Assembly: GCF_003217495.1 (NCBI RefSeq)
Contig: NZ_QJSW01000004.1
Span: 248,001 to 312,000 of the forward strand
Source of the DNA: Paenibacillus barcinonensis
GTDB lineage: Bacteria; Bacillota; Bacilli; Paenibacillales; Paenibacillaceae
DNA length: 64,000 nt
Direction: 5' to 3'
Shown here one piece after another: positions 36,454 through 46,012 of the stretch. A program made the translations under genes and the position numbers. Within the stretch, counting starts at the first letter, position 1, and each line of letters opens with the position of its first letter. Below the pieces are notes generated by a model, which was not told the origin of the DNA, ran no database searches, and saw nothing but the letters and a program-made list of their open reading frames with translations.

Positions 36454-36485
36454 GGGATTGTTACTACACCACACGTAGGCAAAAC
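36454..36485 (+). promoter_or_regulatory. RAT element (LicT target) in the licT leader
   Basis: GGGATTGTTACTAC, a loop, then GTAGGCAAAACC: the conserved ribonucleic antiterminator of BglG/LicT systems. Its 3' end overlaps the terminator at 36483. Confidence 0.88.
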
Positions 36486-36549
36486 CTGAGCACCAAAAGA
36501 AGCAGACGGTCATGTCTTGTTTATTTTGTGATGCTCCAGGTTTTTTTGT
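36483..36549 (+). terminator. Leader terminator of licT
   Basis: AAACCTGAGCACCA pairs with TGATGCTCCAGGTTT and is followed by a long T run. LicT binding to the RAT prevents it forming. Confidence 0.85.
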
Positions 36550-36609
36550 TATGCTCATTAATGGATATATCAGCGCGACTAGAGAGTGGAACTTGACGGG
36601 GGGATTGAA

Positions 36610-37440
36610 GTGAAGATAGCAAAGGTTATCAATAACAACGTCATTAGCATCTATCAGGCCGACGGTACAGAGCTTGTGGTGATGGGACGTGGGATTGCCT
36701 TTAAGAAAAAGCCGGGAGATAAAGTAGACGAGACCCGCATTCAAAAAGTATTTGCTTTGAAAAATAAACAGACATCCGATAACTTCAAAATGCTGCTGCG
36801 AGAGGTTCCGATGGAGCTGGTTGAAATTGTGGAGGAAATGATCGCACATGCGAGCGACAGCTTGGGTCGTAAACTGAATGAGAACATCTATGTATCCTTG
36901 ACAGACCATATTAATTTCGCGATTGAACGATATCATGAAGGCATTGAGATCAAAAACGCGTTAATGTGGGAGATCAAGCAGCTGTACAAGGCGGAGTTCG
37001 GGCTGGGACTGCGTACGATTGAAGAAATTAACAAGCGCATGCAGATCCAGCTTCCACCGGATGAGGCTGCCTTTATTGCACTGCATATCGTCAATGCCGA
37101 GATGAACGAAGAAGTCATCACCACAATGAATATTACAAAGTTTATCCAGCAGATTATTAATATTGCCAAGTATCATTTTAAAATGGAGTTTGATGAGGAG
37201 TCGCTCAGCTACTTCCGCTTTATCACACATCTCAAATTTTTCTCACAGCGTGTGCTGAATGGCACACACTATGACAAAGACTACGATCATTTCTATGACA
37301 TGATTAAGGAGAAACATCCAGATGCGGCGGCGTGTGTAGAGAAAATAGCGCTGTTTGTGAAAAAGGAATACGATCATGAGCTGACTAATGAGGAGAAGCT
37401 GTATCTCACGGTGCACATGGAACGTGTCGTGAATCGCTAA
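36610..37440 (+). CDS. licT: Transcription antiterminator LicT (BglG family)
   Basis: 276 residues from GTG 36610, preceded by a G-rich ribosome site. The RNA-binding CAT domain is at 1-56 (KIAKVINNNVISIYQADGTELVVMGRGIAF). Two PTS regulation domains follow, PRD1 (about 65-170; TDHINFAIER with a conserved His) and PRD2 (about 172-276; FITHLKFFSQRV and LYLTVHMERV with conserved His). LicT binds RAT RNA and lets transcription pass terminators when beta-glucosides are present. Three RAT-like sites lie at this locus, one in front of licT itself, giving autoregulation. Same order as many Bacillus lic/bgl loci except that bglH comes first. Confidence 0.92.
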   Translation: MKIAKVINNNVISIYQADGTELVVMGRGIAFKKKPGDKVDETRIQKVFALKNKQTSDNFKMLLREVPMELVEIVEEMIAHASDSLGRKLNENIYVSLTDHINFAIERYHEGIEIKNALMWEIKQLYKAEFGLGLRTIEEINKRMQIQLPPDEAAFIALHIVNAEMNEEVITTMNITKFIQQIINIAKYHFKMEFDEESLSYFRFITHLKFFSQRVLNGTHYDKDYDHFYDMIKEKHPDAAACVEKIALFVKKEYDHELTNEEKLYLTVHMERVVNR

Positions 37441-37450
37441 CATTTAATGA

Positions 37451-37480
37451 TTGACATAAATGGTTATATTATATTATTAT
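37451..37480 (+). promoter_or_regulatory. Sigma-A promoter of bglP
   Basis: TTGACA (37451-37456) and TATTAT (37475-37480) with an 18-base spacer, in a very A/T-rich stretch. Confidence 0.65.
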
Positions 37481-37511
37481 GTTGTTAACAGGAAATAAAT
37501 ACGATTTAACT

Positions 37512-37542
37512 GGGATTGTTACTGGTTATGCAGGCAAAACCT
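37512..37542 (+). promoter_or_regulatory. RAT element (LicT target) in the bglP leader
   Basis: GGGATTGTTACTG, a short loop, then CAGGCAAAACC: a near-consensus RAT whose 3' end overlaps the following terminator. Confidence 0.9.
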
Positions 37543-37597
37543 AAGTCATGTGCATGTTGGGATATGTATCTCCACTTGCGCAAGGCTTAGGTTTTTT
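37538..37597 (+). terminator. Leader terminator of bglP
   Basis: AAACCTAAG pairs with CTTAGGTTT and GTGC/GCGC further in, followed by TTTTTT. Confidence 0.85.
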
Positions 37598-37632
37598 GTG
37601 TGCAAAAAATCGGTGTACGGCCTGTTGGATAA

Positions 37633-39558
<1,926 letters not shown>

Positions 39559-39605
39559 GCAGGCAGAGCAGAACGAGATAAAGATCAGCGAATAAGAAAT
39601 GCCAC

Positions 39606-39637
39606 AAACCGCCAAAGGCTCACTTTGGCGGTTTTTC
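39606..39637 (+). terminator. Intrinsic terminator after bglP
   Basis: AAACCGCCAAAG pairs perfectly with CTTTGGCGGTTT and is followed by T's. It also suits the convergent bioY. Confidence 0.9.
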
Positions 39638-39680
39638 TGTACTGATTTGGTTGCCATATTCTGAAGGCGGCTAATGATCA

Positions 39681-40268
39681 TTAGCTCGCCTTAACTACAT
39701 TAGAATGCATATGACTTGTCAGGCGATGAGGCGGATACACCATGCGAACCGGAGCAATGATGAGTGTGGCAAAGACCGCCTTGATCAGATCACCAATAAT
39801 ATAAGGATAGAAGCCTTGAATCATCGCATCCGATAAGGACATGCTGAAACGGTAAGCGAGCCAAGGGACACCTGTAACATAGATTAACAGAGCTCCAAAC
39901 AATTCAATGATGATAAAAGCAAGGAAATACCCTTTAAAGCCGCGAATTTGCACTTTGGAAAGCAACAGTCCGATGAGTAATGCGGCAAACGGCCAGATAA
40001 CTACATATCCTCCGGTAGGCCCGAGCAGGACGCCAAGTCCACCTGTGCCATGCAGGAGAGGAAAACCAAGTCCAGTAAGCACAACGACCAAGGCAATGCT
40101 GAGAAATCCGTAAAGCGGCCCCAGCAGTCCTCCTGCCAGCATGACAGCTAAGGTTTGCAATGTAATCGGCACAGGTGAGAATCCAAGGGGAATACTTATG
40201 TATCCAAAAATAACGAGTATAGCCGCCATGAGCGCGCTGAATACGATGCCTCGCAAAGATAATTTCAT
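39681..40268 (-). CDS. bioY: Biotin transporter S component BioY
   Basis: 195 residues with six hydrophobic segments and the BioY signature: FGYISIPLGFSPVPITLQTLAVMLAG near the N-terminus and LLGPTGGYVVIWP in the middle. BioY is the substrate-binding subunit of the biotin ECF transporter. It is transcribed away from a pair of genes for the ATPases and T component, with a BirA-type palindrome between them, so the three genes should be shut off together when biotin is plentiful. Confidence 0.95.
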   Translation of the reverse strand: MKLSLRGIVFSALMAAILVIFGYISIPLGFSPVPITLQTLAVMLAGGLLGPLYGFLSIALVVVLTGLGFPLLHGTGGLGVLLGPTGGYVVIWPFAALLIGLLLSKVQIRGFKGYFLAFIIIELFGALLIYVTGVPWLAYRFSMSLSDAMIQGFYPYIIGDLIKAVFATLIIAPVRMVYPPHRLTSHMHSNVVKAS

Positions 40269-40301
40269 GTTTGAACAATCCTTTCGATTTTGATAAAATT
40301 A

Positions 40302-40333
40302 TTGTTAACCTAAAAATATTATTTGGTTAACGA
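40302..40333. promoter_or_regulatory. BirA-type operator in the bioY/ecf divergent region
   Basis: TTGTTAACC (40302-40310), 14 bases, GGTTAACGA (40325-40333): the biotin repressor palindrome, placed to control both directions. Confidence 0.85.
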
Positions 40334-40381
40334 TTAGCATATTATCACATAACTTCAGATCGGGAAAGGACTAATTTTGAA

Positions 40382-41239
40382 ATGCAAGACAAGTTGCCTA
40401 TCATTTCTTTAAAAGACGTAAGTGTTTACTATACTGTTGAGGGCAGTGAGGTGAAGAAAGCGCTGGACGGGGTCTCCGTTGCACTTAAAGCAGGGGAATG
40501 GTTAAGTATTGTTGGTGCGAACGGGAGCGGAAAAAGCACCCTTGCCGGCATACTGATGGGGTTCATACCCTTGTCCGGTGGAGAACGGAATATTCCGGCG
40601 AAGCGAATCATTCGCGGGGTATTACAGCAGCCTGATGCACAGGTGCTGGGAGACACCATTGAGGAAGAATTCCATTTTGCGTTGTCGCATTTACATATAT
40701 CCAATCAGGACAAGGAGAGTCGCAGAAGGGAAGCTATGCATATTGTAGGTCTTCACCATGCTCCTGCTACAGCCGTGGCACAGTTATCTGGTGGACAGAA
40801 GCAACTGCTTAACATTGCAACCGCACTTGCCGCCAGGCCGGATGTGTTGATTATGGATGAGCCTGCAGCAATGCTGGATCCTGATGCGAGAGATCGCTTG
40901 GAACATATTGTTCAGACCGTAACGAGCAAAGGCACAGCGGTAATCTGGATCACGCATCATCTGGAGGAAGCCACTCTTAGTGATCGGATCATCGCTATGG
41001 ATAGAGGACGATGTGTCTATGACGGCACACCGATGGCTTTTTTTTATCCCTTAACAGCAGAAGCGAGTATACAAGGCGATGTCCTGCAGCAAAAAGCACT
41101 GCAATCCCCTTGTGAGCAGCTGGGACTGGAGCCTCCTTTTACAGTAAAGACGTGCCTGATCTTGAAGCAGCAGGGGAAGCTGCAGCATGTTATGCCTTTA
41201 AGGCCCGAGCAGCTTGCAAAGGAGGTTTCTCGCTGGTAA
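40382..41239 (+). CDS. ECF transporter ATPase (first)
   Basis: 285 residues. ABC ATPase of the CbiO/EcfA type: Walker A GANGSGKST (about 42-50), Q-loop LQQPDAQVLGDT, signature LSGGQKQ, Walker B VLIMDEPAAMLDP and a switch His in ITHHLEE. The C-terminal 60 residues are the family extension. It pairs with the ATPase part of the next gene to drive biotin import through BioY. Its TAA stop overlaps the next ATG by one base (TAATG), so the two are translationally coupled. Under the BirA operator. Confidence 0.9.
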   Translation: MQDKLPIISLKDVSVYYTVEGSEVKKALDGVSVALKAGEWLSIVGANGSGKSTLAGILMGFIPLSGGERNIPAKRIIRGVLQQPDAQVLGDTIEEEFHFALSHLHISNQDKESRRREAMHIVGLHHAPATAVAQLSGGQKQLLNIATALAARPDVLIMDEPAAMLDPDARDRLEHIVQTVTSKGTAVIWITHHLEEATLSDRIIAMDRGRCVYDGTPMAFFYPLTAEASIQGDVLQQKALQSPCEQLGLEPPFTVKTCLILKQQGKLQHVMPLRPEQLAKEVSRW

Positions 41240-43017
41240 TGGAACTGAAGAATATTTGCGTGCGTGTCTCGGATGAGACCAGACGCACCCTGCTGGATCA
41301 CGTTACAGTCACACTGCGACGGGGTGAGCTTACGCTTCTTCTGGGCTGCACTGGCTCAGGCAAGACAACACTGCTGCAAACTATGGCTGGCCTGAAAGCG
41401 CCCGATTCCGGTGATATACGACTGGAGGGTGAACCAATCTGGCGTGATGGCAGAGTGCCTCAATCGGTGCTGCTTCAGATCGGACTTGTATTTCAATTTC
41501 CGGAGCAGCAATTGTTTGCGCGTGATATCAAGCGAGAGATGCTGTACTCCATACGTCCATATCGTTTGAATGCAGCCGAGCGCGAACGACGGATTGAAGC
41601 TACCTTGGCGCATTGGGACCCGCCACGTGGGGATCAGGGGGAGCGGCGGTTCCAACTGGAGCGTTCGCCCTTTGCCCTCAGCGGTGGTGAGAAGCGAAGA
41701 CTAGGACTTGCGCTAGGTGAGGTAACTAATCCAGACTGGATGCTGCTGGATGAACCCAGCGCGGGCCTTGAGGCGCGGAGCGTGAGGCTGTTGCTGGATT
41801 CTCTCGATAAGCATCGCATGGCAGGTGGTGCAGCGGTTATTGCTACACATGATCTGGATACGTTTCTGCCGCATGCAGACCGGGTGCTTTTGCTACAAGA
41901 AGGTCGCTTGATTGCGGATGTTACGCCGCTGGAATTACACACACATCCTGAGCTGCTGGTGCAGGCTGGAATGGGTTTGCCTCCTTCAATGCGCCTTGCA
42001 GAGCAGCTACGAGTTGCTGGGATGGATTTTCCTTATCCAGCGATGACGGCAGAAGAGATGGCTGAAGCCATTATTCGATCAGGGGAGGAAAAGGCCTCCG
42101 CTGCTGGTTTTGTTATGCCAGAGATAGAGCATGTTAATGATCAATTGACAAGTGATAGGGGCTTTGCAGCGGGTTCCGAAACGAAGGATGGGGTGAAGGA
42201 AATGGCAGTAGCCGCAGCTCCCCATGCAGCTTCTTCCCGAATCCCGCACACCGTAGCTGAAGCCCAAGCATATAGTGTGCTCGACCCGCGTCTAAAATGG
42301 GTATTGTACGTATTGCTTGTGACCGCAGCGATGCTTCAGCAGAACTGGCTTGGTCTGACCTTAGCCTTGATTCCGGTGGCAGGTGCTCTGGCTGTGTTGC
42401 CGCGTCAGATGTTAATGGGTTGCATCAAGCTGATGAAGCCGCTCGTATTGTTTTTTGTCCTGTCCACGGCGTTATCGGGCAGCACACTAACTACCGGTGA
42501 AGGTGGCATGCAGCTTGGTTTTTCCTTGAGTCAGGCCGAAGGAACGCTACTGAACCTGTATCGTTTGTTTATTGTAACCCTGGCAAGCTTGTGGTTCTCG
42601 TTGACCACACCGTATGGTCGTATGGTTGAAGGACTGAACTGGGTGATGGCTTATGGTCGAAGGATCAAGTTGCCAGTTGCGTCGTTTGCCCTGGCTGTAT
42701 CTTTAATTTTCAGGTTCATTCCGATGATCTGGAGTGAATGGCAGCGATTTTCCCTGATTGTCAGGTCGCGGGGGAAAGCAGCTATGAAGCCAAATGCAGT
42801 GCGCATACGGGATCTGGGGCCCATGGTTATTCCGTTGCTCATGGCTTTGTTTCAGCGCGCAGAGGATATGACGATTGCGATGGAGATGCGTAAGGTGAGA
42901 GAGAACAACGCGTTTGGCGCTCGTTCCTCCCTTCTGGTCTGGAGCAGGCGGGATACCCGGATTGGCATCATGGGTCTGCTGGTGTTTGCAATGCTTGTAT
43001 CCATGCGATGGCTCTGA
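41239..43017 (+). CDS. Fused ECF ATPase and EcfT transmembrane protein
   Basis: 592 residues from ATG 41239, after AAAGGAGG; the longer frame from 41152 runs inside the upstream gene. Residues 1-280 are an ABC ATPase (Walker A GCTGSGKTT, LVFQFPEQQLF, signature LSGGEKRR, Walker B WMLLDEPSAGLE). After a linker of about 60 residues, residues about 345-592 form an EcfT component (DPRLKWVLYVLLVTAAM, five membrane segments, coupling helix around RSRGKA). In most bacteria these are two proteins. With BioY and the first ATPase this makes a complete, dedicated biotin importer. Confidence 0.88.
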   Translation: MELKNICVRVSDETRRTLLDHVTVTLRRGELTLLLGCTGSGKTTLLQTMAGLKAPDSGDIRLEGEPIWRDGRVPQSVLLQIGLVFQFPEQQLFARDIKREMLYSIRPYRLNAAERERRIEATLAHWDPPRGDQGERRFQLERSPFALSGGEKRRLGLALGEVTNPDWMLLDEPSAGLEARSVRLLLDSLDKHRMAGGAAVIATHDLDTFLPHADRVLLLQEGRLIADVTPLELHTHPELLVQAGMGLPPSMRLAEQLRVAGMDFPYPAMTAEEMAEAIIRSGEEKASAAGFVMPEIEHVNDQLTSDRGFAAGSETKDGVKEMAVAAAPHAASSRIPHTVAEAQAYSVLDPRLKWVLYVLLVTAAMLQQNWLGLTLALIPVAGALAVLPRQMLMGCIKLMKPLVLFFVLSTALSGSTLTTGEGGMQLGFSLSQAEGTLLNLYRLFIVTLASLWFSLTTPYGRMVEGLNWVMAYGRRIKLPVASFALAVSLIFRFIPMIWSEWQRFSLIVRSRGKAAMKPNAVRIRDLGPMVIPLLMALFQRAEDMTIAMEMRKVRENNAFGARSSLLVWSRRDTRIGIMGLLVFAMLVSMRWL

Positions 43018-43155
43018 CCGCGTGGAGGGTTGTGCAGATTCGTTGAGGATCGGCACTTGAAACGCAGTGTTTTCCAAGAAAAATGCATAAGCTCTTCCTG
43101 TTTCGCTCATCTTAAAGATGCGTTGATCATCTCAAGACGATGGGAGGCACGAGTG

Positions 43156-43458
43156 ATGAAGGAAAAGTTTTTGCAGGAGGACAGGCAGGAGTATACGGAC
43201 GTATCGACCGTGGAATCGCAGCGGAATGACATTACTCTTGAGGAGTTCCCGGAAGGCCCCTACGGCTCATCCTTGTTATCTGAGTCTCTTGGCAAGAGCT
43301 CCCCTTGGCGGGTGGATCAAAGGACTGCGCACCGTTTTGATTATGAGAATCATGAGCTGCATGAGGGAGAGGTTCGGGATTATCCGGGTCAGGATGTTTT
43401 TGATGAAACGGTACCAGATGATGTGCACGAGCCGCAGTATCCTGGGAGAATGGAATGA
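43156..43458 (+). CDS. DUF3905 domain protein
   Basis: 100 residues from ATG 43156, after GGGAGG; the longer frame from 43030 overlaps the end of the ECF gene region without a ribosome site. A hydrophilic, acidic protein with the DUF3905 pattern EEFPEGPYGSSL, LGKSSPW and YENHELHEGEVRDYPGQD. The family is found in spore formers; function unknown. No membrane segment or signal peptide. A terminator follows at 43500. Confidence 0.75.
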   Translation: MKEKFLQEDRQEYTDVSTVESQRNDITLEEFPEGPYGSSLLSESLGKSSPWRVDQRTAHRFDYENHELHEGEVRDYPGQDVFDETVPDDVHEPQYPGRME

Positions 43459-43499
43459 TGGTTCTTTATATTTGAAACAAACAAGCATCATCTATATAC

Positions 43500-43536
43500 A
43501 GCCTTCGGCGGAAATACTCCGTACGGAGGCTATTTT
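43500..43536 (+). terminator. Intrinsic terminator after the DUF3905 gene
   Basis: AGCCTTCGGCGGA pairs with TCCGTACGGAGGCT (two mismatches) and TTTT follows. Confidence 0.65.
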
Positions 43537-43596
43537 GATTCTATCTTTTTGGATATAATTGCATGAGTTATTGAACTGTTCTCTTAGGTACGTTGA

Positions 43597-43812
43597 ATGT
43601 TATGCATTTTCTTTGAACGCAGGCTGAACAAATTTAATGACGCGGTCCTTGAGGGCAACGAGCCCTCTGCCGCAATGATGCGGAAGCTTGGATGTGTGCA
43701 GGAGGGGTTACGGCGCCAAGTGGTGTATACCGATGGCAGATATCATGATCTCATTTTATTTGGTTTGACGAAAGAAGAATTTATGGCGCAAGCGCAGAGA
43801 AAAGAAAAATAG
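43597..43812 (+). pseudogene. C-terminal fragment of a GNAT acetyltransferase (RimJ/RimL type)
   Basis: 71 residues from an ATG with no good ribosome site. The fragment VLEGNEPSAAMMRKLGCVQEG, then LRRQVVYTDGRYHDLILFGLTKEEF is the last third of RimJ/RimL-like N-acetyltransferases (GNxxSxxxxxKxGF turn, then the YxxGxYxDxxxFGLxxxEW end). The acetyl-CoA binding loop that should precede it is absent and the upstream bases do not resemble it in any frame I could follow. Most likely a deletion remnant. An alternative is a small functional fragment, which I think unlikely. Confidence 0.65.
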
Positions 43813-43842
43813 TTGTTTACTTCCGTACTGTAATTTTGATAT

Positions 43843-43848
43843 TATAAT
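43843..43848 (+). promoter_or_regulatory. -10 element upstream of the asd T-box leader
   Basis: A consensus TATAAT; no matching -35 at 17 bases. It lies 20 bases before the start of the T-box stem I. Confidence 0.5.
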
Positions 43849-43861
43849 CGCAATATCAAAT

Positions 43862-44176
43862 GCGAAGAAGAGACGAGTAGATAAAACCCATTCTTTCATC
43901 AGAGAGCTCCGGTAGCTGAAAAGGGGCAAAGAAGCTTTTATCGAATAAAGACTCTGAGCAGCACATCGGAATCTGTTTCCCTGGAGGATGGTGTGACAGG
44001 AGCTCCTGTTACAGAGCTGGAGTACAAACCGGAGGAGAAGCAGCCTGACATCAGGAAGAAGGTTCTCATGGTTGTACTTGAAGAGGCGGATATGGCGACA
44101 TATTTGCGAATCTGGGTGGTACCACGAGTGTTCAATCTCGTCCCTGAGACATTGTCTTGGGGATGGGATTTTTTGG
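43862..44176 (+). promoter_or_regulatory. T-box leader of asd, specifier AAA (lysine)
   Basis: Stem I begins with GAAGAAGAGACGAGTAG and closes with ACTCTGAGC; AGAGAGCTCCGG and the GGTAGCTGAAA apical region are present. In the specifier loop, TCGAATAAAGACTC lines up with the CGAAAGGCATTC of B. subtilis glyQS, placing AAA (43947-43949) followed by G as the specifier, i.e. lysine. The T-box sequence GGGTGGTACCACG is at 44114-44126 and the terminator follows. Uncharged tRNA-Lys would therefore turn on asd. Confidence 0.85.
44134..44176 (+). terminator. T-box terminator of asd
   Basis: TCCCTGAGAC pairs with GTCTTGGGGA, followed by a T-rich run (TTTTTTGGTTTTTT). The competing antiterminator pairs the T-box region with CTCGTCCC. 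Confidence 0.75.
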
Positions 44177-44312
44177 TTTTTTCGGAGCTGTGATTACACG
44201 CTTTGAACTGGCCTGAATAGTGTGAAGGATAGAGGAATGAAAGCTTCCAGTATCCCATGTACGATGACAACAACAGACGATCTAACTTAAATCGAAAGGA
44301 AATGATGATTCC

Positions 44313-45398
44313 ATGTCAGCAAAATTAAAAGTCGGTATTGTCGGAGGAACAGGAATGGTGGGTCAACGCTTTGTAGACCTGCTGGATCAGCATCCATGGT
44401 TCGAAGTAACCGCAATTTCAGCGAGTGCCAACTCGGCAGGCAAAACGTATGAAGAGTCCGTCCAAGGAAGATGGAAGCTTGCGGTTCCGATTCCTGAACC
44501 GGTGAAAAACATTATTGTGCAGGATGCATCCCAGGTTGAAGCTTTTGCGAGCCAGGTTGATTTTATTTTCTGTGCGGTGGATATGAAAAAAAATGAAATT
44601 CAGGCGCTGGAAGAGGCTTACGCCAAAACAGGCACACCTGTCGTATCCAATAACTCGGCTCATCGCTGGACAGCTGACGTGCCGATGGTAATCCCTGAGA
44701 TTAATCCGGGTCATCTGGCTGTTATTGAAGCCCAAAGAAAACGTCTGGGTACAACCACCGGTTTTATTGCAGTGAAACCAAACTGCTCTATCCAGAGTTA
44801 TGTGCCAGCTCTGCACGCGTTGCGTGAGTTTAATCCGACACAAGTGGTTGCTTCCACGTATCAAGCGATCTCCGGTGCAGGCAAAAACTTCACGGACTGG
44901 CCTGAAATGCTCGATAACGTAATTCCTTACATTGGTGGCGAAGAAGAGAAAAGTGAGCAGGAGCCGCTTCGGATCTGGGGAAGTGTAGAGAACAATCAGA
45001 TTGTTAAAGCGTCTGCACCACTGATTACGACACAATGTATTCGTGTACCCGTAACTGACGGACATTTGGCTACTGTCTTTGTGAACTTTGAGAAAAAGCC
45101 AAGCAAAGATGAAATTCTCGAGCGCTGGCAGCAGTTCAAAGGCCGTCCGCAGGAGCTTGAGCTGCCAAGTGCACCAAAGCAATTCATTACGTATTTTGAA
45201 GAAGAGAACAGACCACAGACGAAGCTGGATCGTGATATCGAGCGCGGTATGGGCGTATCGACAGGTCGTTTGCGTGAGGATTCGTTATATGATTACAAAT
45301 TTGTGGGGCTGTCCCATAACACACTTCGCGGAGCAGCGGGCGGTGCAGTGTTGATCGCTGAATTGCTCAAAGCCGAAGGATATATCCAACCGAAATAA
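44313..45398 (+). CDS. asd: Aspartate-semialdehyde dehydrogenase (archaeal/fungal type)
   Basis: 361 residues. NADP-binding GIVGGTGMVGQRF at the N-terminus, catalytic Cys158 in AVKPNCSIQS, and VTDGHLATVFV with the active-site His. Length and sequence fit the archaeal/fungal branch rather than the usual 345-residue Bacillus enzyme. It reduces aspartyl phosphate to aspartate semialdehyde for lysine/diaminopimelate, threonine and methionine. It stands alone, without dapA, dapG or lysC, under a T-box with a lysine specifier, which suggests a second, lysine-starvation-induced copy. Confidence 0.93.
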   Translation: MSAKLKVGIVGGTGMVGQRFVDLLDQHPWFEVTAISASANSAGKTYEESVQGRWKLAVPIPEPVKNIIVQDASQVEAFASQVDFIFCAVDMKKNEIQALEEAYAKTGTPVVSNNSAHRWTADVPMVIPEINPGHLAVIEAQRKRLGTTTGFIAVKPNCSIQSYVPALHALREFNPTQVVASTYQAISGAGKNFTDWPEMLDNVIPYIGGEEEKSEQEPLRIWGSVENNQIVKASAPLITTQCIRVPVTDGHLATVFVNFEKKPSKDEILERWQQFKGRPQELELPSAPKQFITYFEEENRPQTKLDRDIERGMGVSTGRLREDSLYDYKFVGLSHNTLRGAAGGAVLIAELLKAEGYIQPK

Positions 45399-45443
45399 AG
45401 GAACATCTGCCCTGAACCTGTGTATCAACGAAAAATGTAAGCA

Positions 45444-45475
45444 AAAGAAGCCGACATCGTGTCGGCTTCTTTTCG
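45444..45475 (+). terminator. Intrinsic terminator after asd
   Basis: AAAGAAGCCGACA pairs perfectly with TGTCGGCTTCTTT around TCG; T's follow. Confidence 0.9.
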
Positions 45476-45649
45476 CTTTTGCTTTCCAAAATTAAGGGGG
45501 AGATAGAATTGCAAACATGGAAAAAATTGCATTGTAAATTACAGAAAAATAAGGTATTTTTACTAATGGCAATTCATTCAGTGTTTTTTTGAATGGAAAA
45601 CCAACATATAGATTTTACAATAATGAATAGAAGGGAGGACCTTTATTTT

Positions 45650-45910
45650 ATGCAAGCAGCTCCTAATCAAGCGATACATAAACCGGCTTCGCAGCCCGTT
45701 AGTTTTGGAAGTTGGATGCTTACGTTGTTTCTTATGATGATCCCGCTTGTTAACCTGATTATGTTATTTGTTTGGGCTTTCGGCGGTTCAAATCCATCCA
45801 AGGCAAACTATGCAAAAGCAACATTAATGTGGGCACTTATCGGAATCGTTATTTACATCATTCTTATCGTTCTAGGCATATCAGCAGAATTTTCAAGATT
45901 AAACGATTAA
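45650..45910 (+). CDS. Small membrane protein, unknown function
   Basis: 86 residues from ATG 45650, 11 bases after AGGGAGG. The N-terminal 20 residues are hydrophilic; two membrane segments follow (MLTLFLMMIPLVNLIMLFVWAF and MWALIGIVIYIILIVLGI) with a short loop GGSNPSKANYAKA between. I recognise a common Firmicute small-membrane-protein layout but no named family. The good ribosome site and hydrophobic pattern make it a real gene. Terminator at 45966. Confidence 0.7.
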   Translation: MQAAPNQAIHKPASQPVSFGSWMLTLFLMMIPLVNLIMLFVWAFGGSNPSKANYAKATLMWALIGIVIYIILIVLGISAEFSRLND

Positions 45911-45965
45911 GCTTTACCCAAGTAACATCTTAGCTCATAGCTCCAATAGCAACAGAGCAATATCA

Positions 45966-45995
45966 AAAACGCCGACCCATTGGATCGGCGTTTTC
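45966..45995. terminator. Bidirectional intrinsic terminator
   Basis: AAAACGCCGA and TCGGCGTTTT pair around CCCATTGGA, with A and T runs giving termination on both strands between convergent genes. Confidence 0.85.
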
Positions 45996-46012
45996 TAATA
46001 TATTGATATTGG

